Under the pieces are notes generated by a model, which was not told where the DNA came from, did no database searches, and saw nothing but the letters and a program-made list of their open reading frames with translations. The position numbers and the translations under genes are program-made. DNA of 36,399 bases from JBDIBB01 sp039812685. Its GTDB lineage: Bacteria > Acidobacteriota > Vicinamibacteria > Vicinamibacterales > JAFNAJ01. Where the stretch lies: NCBI GenBank assembly GCA_039812685.1, contig JBDIBB010000030.1, forward strand, positions 1-36,399. The letters are read 5' to 3'. This document shows, piece after piece, positions 30,550 through 36,399 of the stretch. How positions within the stretch are numbered: position 1 is the first letter of the stretch; each line of letters opens with the position of its first letter.

Positions 30550-32694
30550 CTACCGATCGATGTCGAGATCGATGGAAGAACGCTTCCGCAGCTCGTCGCG
30601 GAGCCGCGTGAGGTCGGTGCGATCCACGCGCACCAGCAGGAACTGCGATGGTCCCTGGAACGCCACGTAGTGGAACGTGCGCACCGTGTCGTCGAAGCTC
30701 GTCGACGCGGGTGCCGGTCCGAGGTCCGTCCTCCACTGAGGCCGTTTCCCCTGCGAGTAGAGCGCGGACGAAACCTGCGCAAAAGGAATGGTGCCCAGCG
30801 TGCTGCGCGTGCGCCGGTCGAGGAGGCGCAACTCGCCGGCGTCGAGCTGCAGGAACACGTCGATCTCGCGGATGCGCGACCCGTCCACGCGCATCCACTT
30901 CACGTTGCCGAACATGGCTGGCGGAAGCACCGGGCGCAGCGGCTCGGGCTCGGGCGCCACGGGCGCCGGAAGGGGATCCACGTTCGACTCGACCGGCGTG
31001 GCCGCGGCTGGCAACGGGACGGCTGGCGGCGCGGCGTTCCGGCGTGGCCGCGGGCCACCGGCACCCGGCGCCGCCCTCTCGGATGACTCGGCCGTCGCCG
31101 GCGACGGCATCGTCACCGGCGGCGCGGCAGGCGCCGGCTGTGGCGGGGCAGCCGGGCCGGTTGCCGGCGGAGCCGGCGGCTGCTCCGACGTGTCAGCCGC
31201 TCCGGCCACCACCTCCCCGCCAGCCTGTCCCGGCTGGCTCGCATCCGCACCCGCCTGCCACTGCCGCCACGCCAGGTACGTTCCCCCGGCCGCCGCGATC
31301 GCGAGCACGCCGGCCAGGGCCGCGACGCGCGCGGCCCGGCCCTTCGGCGGCCTCGCCGTTGCCGCCGCCCGTACGGGACGCGGCGCCACCGGCTGCGGCG
31401 CAACGGGTGCCACCGCGGCAATCGGTGGCGCCTCCGAGGCCGTTGGCGCAGGTGTCGCAATCGGGCTGGTGGCGTCCTGCGGCGCAGCGTCAGGCGCGGC
31501 CGGTGGCCTGACCGGAACGCGGACGCCAGAGGCCGATGGCGGCGAGCCCACGGCCGGCACGGGCGTGGACGGCCTGAACGGCGGTGGCGTGTCGCGTGGC
31601 GGCGTGTAGGGTGGCAGCGTGTAAGTCGGGGCCGGGGGCGCGGGCGAGGCCGGCGGCGGCGGCGCGAGCGGTCGATCCGACGCGGTCGAGTCCGGTGGCG
31701 GCGGGCTGCCCGCAGCCGGCGTTGCCGGTGCGAGCGCCGCGGGGCTCGCGCCAGACGCGGGCGAGGGCACGGCGACGGCGCTCCCTCCGTCGGCTCCGGC
31801 CCGCAGCGCCGGGTCCGACTTGAACTCCCGGGTCTCGTCGGAGGGCCGCGCGAACTGGCCCGAGCCGCCGGTCACACCCGTCACCATCCGCAACGAGGCC
31901 CGGAGTGCGCCATTGAACTCGACCGCCGTCTGAAAACGTTCGGCCGGTTGTTTGGCCAGCGCGCGCAGCACGCACGCCTCGACCGCCTCGGGGACATCGG
32001 CGAAGGTGCGCGGCGGCGGCGGCATCTGCTGCACCTGCGCCTGCATCACCGCGAACTCGGTGTCGCCCTGGAACGGCATGCGGCCGGTCAGCATCTCGTA
32101 GAGCGCGACGCCGACGGCATAGATGTCGGCGCGACCGTCGACGTCGAGGCCCTGGATCTGCTCGGGCGCCATATAGCCGATCGTGCCGACGACGAAGCCC
32201 ACCCGCGTGCGACGCTCGGTGCCCAGCACGCGGGCGATGCCGAAGTCCATCACCTTCACGCTGCCCGAGGGCGTGACGATGATGTTGGCGGCCTTGATGT
32301 CGCGGTGCACCACCCCGTGACGATGCGCGTAGTCGAGCGCGTTCAGCACGTGGCCGGCGATCTGCGTCGCATGCGCGACCGAGAAGCGCCCGTTCTGCTT
32401 CAGCAGGGCTTCGACCGTCTTCCCGGGCACGTATTCCATGGCCATGAAGAAGTCGTTGCCGTGGCGATGGAGCCCGAAGAGGCTGGCGATGTTCTGGTGC
32501 ATGAGCCGCGCCAGGACGACGGCCTCGGAGCGGAACCGTTCGACGAGATCCGGCTGTTCGGCCAATTCCGGACGCAGGAACTTGAGCGCGACGTCACGCT
32601 CCAGCATGACGTCGACCGCCTTGTAGACGGAGCCCATCCCCCCGTCACCAAGCTTCTCGACAATCCGGTAGTTCAGGATCTGGGCGCCGATCAT
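30550..32694 (-). CDS. Transmembrane Ser/Thr protein kinase (PknB-like) with Pro-rich linkers
   Basis: This is a 714-residue protein. Residues 9-270 form a Hanks-type kinase: G-D-G-G-M-G-S-V near 16-23, catalytic Lys38 in V-A-L-K, H-R-D-I-K-A-A-N with Asp132, D-F-G at 150-152 and the A-P-E motif in Y-M-A-P-E-Q. A long Pro/Ala-rich linker follows (about 285-450), then one membrane helix (about 455-478, V-A-A-L-A-G-V-L-A-I-A-A-A), a second Pro/Ala-rich stretch (480-590) and a beta-rich C-terminal domain (about 594-714) starting F-G-N-V-K-W-M-R-V-D-G that would lie in the periplasm. I do not recognise this sensor domain; it is not PASTA. It is followed by an XRE regulator five bases later and is divergent from the BMC-like gene. 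Confidence 0.93.
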   Translation of the reverse strand: MIGAQILNYRIVEKLGDGGMGSVYKAVDVMLERDVALKFLRPELAEQPDLVERFRSEAVVLARLMHQNIASLFGLHRHGNDFFMAMEYVPGKTVEALLKQNGRFSVAHATQIAGHVLNALDYAHRHGVVHRDIKAANIIVTPSGSVKVMDFGIARVLGTERRTRVGFVVGTIGYMAPEQIQGLDVDGRADIYAVGVALYEMLTGRMPFQGDTEFAVMQAQVQQMPPPPRTFADVPEAVEACVLRALAKQPAERFQTAVEFNGALRASLRMVTGVTGGSGQFARPSDETREFKSDPALRAGADGGSAVAVPSPASGASPAALAPATPAAGSPPPPDSTASDRPLAPPPPASPAPPAPTYTLPPYTPPRDTPPPFRPSTPVPAVGSPPSASGVRVPVRPPAAPDAAPQDATSPIATPAPTASEAPPIAAVAPVAPQPVAPRPVRAAATARPPKGRAARVAALAGVLAIAAAGGTYLAWRQWQAGADASQPGQAGGEVVAGAADTSEQPPAPPATGPAAPPQPAPAAPPVTMPSPATAESSERAAPGAGGPRPRRNAAPPAVPLPAAATPVESNVDPLPAPVAPEPEPLRPVLPPAMFGNVKWMRVDGSRIREIDVFLQLDAGELRLLDRRTRSTLGTIPFAQVSSALYSQGKRPQWRTDLGPAPASTSFDDTVRTFHYVAFQGPSQFLLVRVDRTDLTRLRDELRKRSSIDLDIDR

Positions 32695-32741
32695 TCAGGG
32701 TCCTTCGACGGCGAGGGAGCGCGCCGGGTCGGGCGGACTCT

Positions 32742-32747
32742 ATTCTA
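32742..32747 (-). promoter_or_regulatory. Candidate -10 (TAGAAT) for the kinase-regulator operon
   Basis: TAGAAT on the minus strand lies 47 bases upstream of the kinase ATG; a second TAGAAT sits at 32765-32760. Both are in the 188-base divergent spacer shared with the BMC-like gene. No -35 match was seen. Confidence 0.35.
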
Positions 32748-32882
32748 GTCGTACCCGGAATTCTACCCTCCGCGCGTCGTCGGGCCCTCGTCGACCTCGC
32801 CGTACGGACGCGTCCGGCGCACCGGCTGCGCTTGTCGCCGGCCATCGGACCGGTGTACCGTCTCCCGGTTCAGGAGTCCCCT

Positions 32883-33518
32883 TTGGCCGACCTTCGTTCC
32901 TACGTCTTCCTCGACTCGCTGCAAGGGCAGCACGCCGCGTTCCTCGGCACCGTGATGCAGGGTTTCCTGCCGCTGCCGGGCGACGCCTCGCTCTGGGTGG
33001 AGATCTCGCCGGGCATCGAGATCAACCGGATCACCGACGTCGCCGTGAAGGCCACCAGCGTGCGGCCGGGCATGCAGGTGGTCGAGCGCCTGTACGGCCT
33101 GCTCGAGGTGCACTCACCGTCGCAGGCCGACGTGCTGGCCGCGGGCGCGGCGATCCTCGAGGCCCTCGCGCTGAAGGAAACCGATCGCTGGAAGCCACGC
33201 GTCCTGTCGAGCCAGATCATCCACAACGTCGACGCGCACCACGCGCAGTTGATCAACCGCATGCGTCACGGCCACATGATCCTGGCGCGCCAGAGCCTGT
33301 TCGTGCTGGAGGTGGAGCCGGCGGCCTACGCGGCCATCGCGGCCAACGAGGCCGAGAAGCACGCCAGCGTCAACGTGCTCGAGGTACGCGCCTTTGGATC
33401 CTTCGGCCGCATCTACCTCGGCGGCGAGGAGCGCGACATCATCGCCGCCGCGCGATCGGCGGTCACGGCCATCGAATCGATCACCGGCAAGGAGATGAGC
33501 GGCGGCAAGCGCGGGTGA
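32883..33518 (+). CDS. Tandem BMC-domain-like protein (orphan)
   Basis: This is a 211-residue cytosolic protein whose two halves resemble each other and bacterial microcompartment (BMC) shell domains. In half 1, S-L-W-V-E-I-S-P-G-I-E-I-N-R-I-T-D-V-A is followed by V-V-E-R-L-Y-G-L-L-E-V-H and a helix A-D-V-L-A-A-G-A-A-I-L-E-A-L. In half 2, S-L-F-V-L-E-V-E-P-A-A-Y-A-A-I-A-A-N-E-A is followed by V-L-E-V-R-A-F-G-S-F-G-R-I-Y-L-G-G and D-I-I-A-A-A-R-S-A-V-T-A-I. That order matches the BMC core: strand, helix on the Ala-rich face, strand, strand, C-terminal helix. A TTG at 32883 with AGGAG six bases upstream is the best start; the frame is open to 32832. No pentamer protein or encapsulated enzymes are nearby, so shell building is doubtful. 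The BMC call is by eye. Confidence 0.6.
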   Translation: MADLRSYVFLDSLQGQHAAFLGTVMQGFLPLPGDASLWVEISPGIEINRITDVAVKATSVRPGMQVVERLYGLLEVHSPSQADVLAAGAAILEALALKETDRWKPRVLSSQIIHNVDAHHAQLINRMRHGHMILARQSLFVLEVEPAAYAAIAANEAEKHASVNVLEVRAFGSFGRIYLGGEERDIIAAARSAVTAIESITGKEMSGGKRG

Positions 33519-33544
33519 TCGCGGCGGCGACGCGCCGCTGCGAT
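33518..33544. terminator. Hairpin between the BMC-like gene and rmuC
   Basis: Bases 33518-33529 (ATCGCGGCGGCG) pair with 33533-33544 (CGCCGCTGCGAT) over 12 pairs with one G-U and a 3-base loop. It starts on the last base of the BMC-like stop codon and lies between convergent genes. There is no U-tract. Confidence 0.55.
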
Positions 33545-33550
33545 CGTCGG

Positions 33551-35047
33551 TCAATCGGCGTCGACGGGTTCGGCGGCCGGCAGCAGCGCGGCCTGCGCCG
33601 GCCCGTCTCCCGCCGGCAGCGCCTCGACGCCGCTCAGGGTCTTCTGGATGCGGCGCGTGCCCCGCTGCGCCTCGTCGATCTTGTGGCTGGCCTCCTGCAG
33701 TTTCTTCTGCACGCCGGCCAGTGCCTCGCCGAAGCGTGTGAAGTCGGCCTTCACCCGGCCCAGCAGTTCCCAGACCTCTGACGAGTGCCGCTGGATGGCG
33801 AGGGTGCGGAACCCCATCTGCAGGCTCGTGATGAACGCCCACAAGGTCGTCGGGCCGGCCACCACCACCCGGTAGTCGCGCTGGAGGCGATCGCAGAGCC
33901 CCTGACGCCGCAGCACCTCGGCGTAGAGCCCCTCGGTCGGCAGGAACAGGATGGCGAAGTCGGTGGTGCGTGGCGGGTTCACGTACTTGTCGCGGATGTC
34001 GCGGGCCGCCTGTTTCACCCGGGTCTCGAGCGCCTGCGCCGCCGCCTCGCTCGCCGCGGCGTCGCCGGCCTCGGCCGCCTCGACCAGCCGCAGGTAGTCC
34101 TCGACCGGGAACTTGGCATCGATCGGCAACAGCAGCGCCGGCGCCTGATCGTCGCGGCCCGGGAGCCTCACGACGAACTCGACGCGCTCGGCGCTGCCCT
34201 CGCGCGTCGCCACGTTCTCGGCGAACTGCTCGGGCGACAGGCCCTGCTCGAGCAGCGTCCGCAACTGCACCTCACCCCAGGTGCCGCGCGTCTTCACGTT
34301 GGAGAGCACCTTCTTCAGATCGCCCACGCCCGAAGCGAGCGTCTGCATCTCGCCAAGGCCCCGGTGCACCTGCTCGAGCCGGTCGCTCACCAGCTTGAAG
34401 GACTCGCCGAGGCGCCGCTCGAGCGTCGATTGCAGCTTCTCGTCCACCGTGGCGCGCATCTCGTCGAGCCGCGCGGCGTTCTCCCGCTGCAGGTGATCGA
34501 GACGCGACTCGACCGTCGTGCGCATCGCCTCGAGCCGCTGCTCGATGGTGGCGGCAATCGCCGCCAGCCGCTCGTCGTTGCGCGCGGTGAGCGTCTCCAG
34601 GCGGCCTTCCACCTGGGCCAGCCGGGCGTCCACTCCCTGTCGAAGCTGATCGATCTTCTGTTCGTTGGTCAGCACCAGCGCCGCGATGCGTTCCTCGTTG
34701 CGCTGGGCGAGCGTGTCGACGCCGGTCTCCACCTGCCCGAGGCGCCGGTCGAGGAGGCCGCCCAGTTCGACCACCGACGATCTCACGGTGCCGCCGAGGG
34801 CTTCCATGGCCGTGGTGACGTCCCGCCGCACGCCGCCCGCCCAGTCGGCGTTGTCCCGCCGGGCACTGGCGAGGTCATCCCGGAGCGACCGCTCCGTCCG
34901 CTCGGCCGTTTGCTGCAGACCCGCGAACTGGGCGTCGAGGCGCGCGAAAAACCGGTCGCCTCCGCTTCGCGCGAGCACGAGAACGAGCAGCACCAGGTTC
35001 ACGCAGGCGAGACCGGCGGCAAGGCCGAGCAGCAGGGTGGGAGTCAT
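33551..35047 (-). CDS. rmuC: RmuC-family DNA recombination protein
   Basis: This is a 498-residue protein. Residues 4-27 form an N-terminal membrane helix (L-L-L-G-L-A-A-G-L-A), followed by a long coiled coil (about 40-230) with loose repeats such as R-N-E-E-R-I-A-A-L and R-N-D-E-R-L-A-A-I. Residues about 235-440 form the RmuC nuclease-like domain: V-K-T-R-G-T-W-G-E-V-Q-L, P-I-D-A-K-F-P-V-E-D-Y, D-F-A-I-L-F-L-P-T-E-G-L-Y-A-E and T-L-W-A-F-I-T-S-L-Q-M-G-F-R-T-L. RmuC limits inversions at short repeats and belongs to the PD-(D/E)xK nuclease clan. The ATG at 35047 has GGAGG eight bases before it; another ATG lies at 35065. Length matches the family. Confidence 0.93.
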   Translation of the reverse strand: MTPTLLLGLAAGLACVNLVLLVLVLARSGGDRFFARLDAQFAGLQQTAERTERSLRDDLASARRDNADWAGGVRRDVTTAMEALGGTVRSSVVELGGLLDRRLGQVETGVDTLAQRNEERIAALVLTNEQKIDQLRQGVDARLAQVEGRLETLTARNDERLAAIAATIEQRLEAMRTTVESRLDHLQRENAARLDEMRATVDEKLQSTLERRLGESFKLVSDRLEQVHRGLGEMQTLASGVGDLKKVLSNVKTRGTWGEVQLRTLLEQGLSPEQFAENVATREGSAERVEFVVRLPGRDDQAPALLLPIDAKFPVEDYLRLVEAAEAGDAAASEAAAQALETRVKQAARDIRDKYVNPPRTTDFAILFLPTEGLYAEVLRRQGLCDRLQRDYRVVVAGPTTLWAFITSLQMGFRTLAIQRHSSEVWELLGRVKADFTRFGEALAGVQKKLQEASHKIDEAQRGTRRIQKTLSGVEALPAGDGPAQAALLPAAEPVDAD

Positions 35048-35116
35048 GGCGTCGGCCTCCAGCATGACACGGGCCCGTGACAGGCGGGGACACGGATCGG
35101 GCCGCGGCTGTCCCGC

Positions 35117-35150
35117 GATGCGGCGCCGGCGCGTGCGCGGGCGCCGCATC
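35117..35150 (-). terminator. Hairpins between the subtilase gene and rmuC
   Basis: GATGCGGCGCC (35117-35127) and GGCGCCGCATC (35140-35150) form a perfect 11-bp stem with a 12-base loop. A second inverted repeat, GGCCGG/CCGGCC, lies at 35162-35177, closer to the subtilase stop at 35198. Neither has a minus-strand U-tract. Confidence 0.5.
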
Positions 35151-35197
35151 TTCCCGGAACCGGCCGGCCAGCCGGCCCCGTGCCGGTGCGGGCGCCC

Positions 35198-36337
35198 TCA
35201 GTTGGCCGCCGTCGGCGACCAGTGGCGCGCCTGCTCGATGGCGGCCGCCGGCCAGACCACGCCCCAGCCCTGCCGATCGACCGGCACGTGCGGCAGGCGG
35301 CGCGCGGTGCCGATGAGCAGGCCGCGAATGGCCTGCGGGGTGAGCGCGGGGTTCGCCTCGATCATCTGCGCGGCGATCGACGCCACGATGGGCGCCGCGA
35401 AGCTGGTGCCGTCCACGTGCTTGTAGTGCCCCGAGATCACCTTGTCGTCGCGCAGCCGCGCCTCGATCAACCGGCGGATCAGGGCGGGTTCGAGGTGGCG
35501 GGCCTCGTCCAGCGCCGGGTACACGCCAGGGTTCGCCGCGATGAGTTCGCGCAGGTCCGCCGAGGGCGCCTGCTCGAGCCGCAGCAGCAGCTCGGCCTGT
35601 GCCGCCGTCGGCGTGCCCGGCAGGATCGGCGCCGCCACCCAGATGCCGGGCGCGAGGACCTCCGGCTTCTGCAGGCCGTCGATCGTCGGCCCGTAGCTGG
35701 AGTGGTACATGTCGTACCCCTCGAAGGCGAGCTGGTTCTTGTCGTCGTGTCCCCCCACGGCCAGCACCCCGGGCGCCGAGGCGGGCGGCAGCACCGGGTG
35801 GCCGGGCAGGTGCCCGGCGTTGCCCACGGCCGCGCACACCAGCACGCCGGCCCGCACCAGCCGTTCGGCGGCCCGCGACAGGCCATCGTGGTGGTACGAC
35901 GCTTCGTAATCGCCACCGACGCTCACGTTGACGATGCGGATGCCGTACTGGCGCCGGTGACGGTAGACCCAGTCGAGGCCACGCTGGATGTCACCGTGCG
36001 TGACGCGCCGCACCTGACCGCACCGGACGAGCACCACCGCGGCGCCGCTCGCCAGGCCGCGGTACCTCCCGCCCGACAGGAACCCGTTGCCGCAGGCCAC
36101 CACCGAGGTCATCATCCCGTGCCAGGCCGAGTCGTCGGCGACCTCGAGCGCCTCACGGCGGGCGTGTGGATTGGTGATGTCGACGTAGGCGAGGATGCGG
36201 TCGCCGGGACGCGTGAGATCGGGGTGGGCGTAGAACCCCGCGTCGAGAAACGCGATGGTGACGCCGCGGCCGCTCAGATCGGTGGGCGCATGCAGCCGCT
36301 GCGGCGTCGGGAGGATGACCTCGCGCCCGGCCCTCAC
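35198..36337 (-). CDS. Subtilisin-like serine peptidase (S8), apparently intracellular
   Basis: This 379-residue peptidase has the full S8 triad: Asp in I-A-F-L-D-A-G-F near residue 32 (D-A-G instead of the usual D-T-G/D-S-G), His in A-W-H-G-M-M-T-S near 73, and Ser in D-G-T-S-F-A-A-P near 313; the oxyanion Asn is in A-V-G-N-A-G. There is no signal peptide and no recognisable propeptide: the catalytic domain starts almost at once (V-T-I-A-F-L near residue 26), so it probably acts in the cytosol or in complex with a partner. A roughly 60-residue insert (about 245-305) with helical A-Q-A-E-L-L-L-R-L-E lies before the Ser motif. The GTG at 36337 has GGGAGG six bases upstream and overlaps the stop of the preceding gene as GTGA. 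Confidence 0.9.
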   Translation of the reverse strand: MRAGREVILPTPQRLHAPTDLSGRGVTIAFLDAGFYAHPDLTRPGDRILAYVDITNPHARREALEVADDSAWHGMMTSVVACGNGFLSGGRYRGLASGAAVVLVRCGQVRRVTHGDIQRGLDWVYRHRRQYGIRIVNVSVGGDYEASYHHDGLSRAAERLVRAGVLVCAAVGNAGHLPGHPVLPPASAPGVLAVGGHDDKNQLAFEGYDMYHSSYGPTIDGLQKPEVLAPGIWVAAPILPGTPTAAQAELLLRLEQAPSADLRELIAANPGVYPALDEARHLEPALIRRLIEARLRDDKVISGHYKHVDGTSFAAPIVASIAAQMIEANPALTPQAIRGLLIGTARRLPHVPVDRQGWGVVWPAAAIEQARHWSPTAAN

Positions 36338-36399
36338 GACGGACCTCCCGCGGGCCCGCGCACCTCGCGCATCACCTGGTGCACGCGGTCGTGCGCGGC
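36334..36399 (-). CDS. 3' end of a gene coupled to the subtilase
   Basis: The last 21 codons of a minus-strand gene enter from the right edge, reading A-A-H-D-R-V-H-Q-V-M-R-E-V-R-G-P-A-G-G-P-S then TGA at 36336-36334. The stop overlaps the subtilase GTG as GTGA, the same coupling seen elsewhere in the window, and the subtilase RBS lies inside this frame. The family cannot be judged from 21 residues. Confidence 0.6.
   Translation of the reverse strand, partial: AAHDRVHQVMREVRGPAGGPS

Noticed and set aside
1..36399. Mobile elements, CRISPR arrays, tRNA or rRNA genes
   Set aside because: No transposase or integrase motifs, no regularly spaced repeats and no tRNA-like cloverleaf were seen on either strand by eye.

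Overview
The window is about 36.4 kb of very GC-rich chromosomal DNA. Coding is dense on both strands, spacers are short, and starts are often GTG. No rRNA, tRNA, insertion sequence, phage gene or CRISPR array was seen. The mix of genes (archaeal-type stand-alone ornithine cyclodeaminase, cyclic-2,3-diphosphoglycerate-synthetase homologue, paired ArsA ATPases, transmembrane Ser/Thr kinase with Pro-rich linkers, WS/DGAT, class I FbaB aldolase) suits a free-living Gram-negative soil-type bacterium. An Acidobacteriota lineage such as Vicinamibacteria is my best guess, but this is inferred from gene content and composition only. An outer-membrane FadL-type porin supports a diderm envelope.

Layout. 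(1) 1-6.7 kb is a neutral-lipid module: a FadL-like fatty-acid porin, a wax ester synthase/DGAT, a phasin-like helical protein and an SCP2-like lipid-binding protein, all on the minus strand, then a chalcone-isomerase-like secreted protein (+) and a long-chain acyl-CoA ligase (-). (2) 6.7-10.9 kb is a minus-strand operon of unknown function. It holds a small unknown protein, two ArsA-type ATPases, and a zinc deacetylase of the histone-deacetylase family whose C-terminus looks like a GNAT acetyltransferase; three of the four genes are joined by 4-nt stop/start overlaps. (3) 11.1-19.4 kb is an ornithine hub: ornithine carbamoyltransferase, ornithine aminotransferase, a cDPG-synthetase homologue and an APC permease (+), then a pseudo-metallopeptidase, RidA and a stand-alone ornithine cyclodeaminase (-). 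(4) 19.6-26.3 kb holds housekeeping and accessory genes: lytic transglycosylase, alpha-methylacyl-CoA racemase, CoA pyrophosphatase, class I aldolase FbaB, EamA exporter, YhhN/lysoplasmalogenase and a SpoU-type RNA methyltransferase. (5) 26.4-30.1 kb holds small secreted or membrane proteins, then a PNPOx-like protein, PnuC and NadR; the last two are translationally coupled for nicotinamide riboside salvage, and the adenylyltransferase domain of NadR appears dead. (6) 30.2-33.5 kb holds a transmembrane Ser/Thr kinase with an XRE regulator, divergent from an orphan protein that looks like a tandem bacterial-microcompartment domain. (7) 33.5-36.4 kb holds RmuC and an apparently intracellular subtilase coupled to a gene that runs off the right edge.

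The most promising leads are the ArsA/ArsA/deacetylase-acetyltransferase operon, the NadR with lost NMNAT motifs, the orphan BMC-like protein beside a kinase, the ornithine hub, and a recurring start architecture (TANNNT, 8-10 nt, ATG, no Shine-Dalgarno) that suggests leaderless transcripts.
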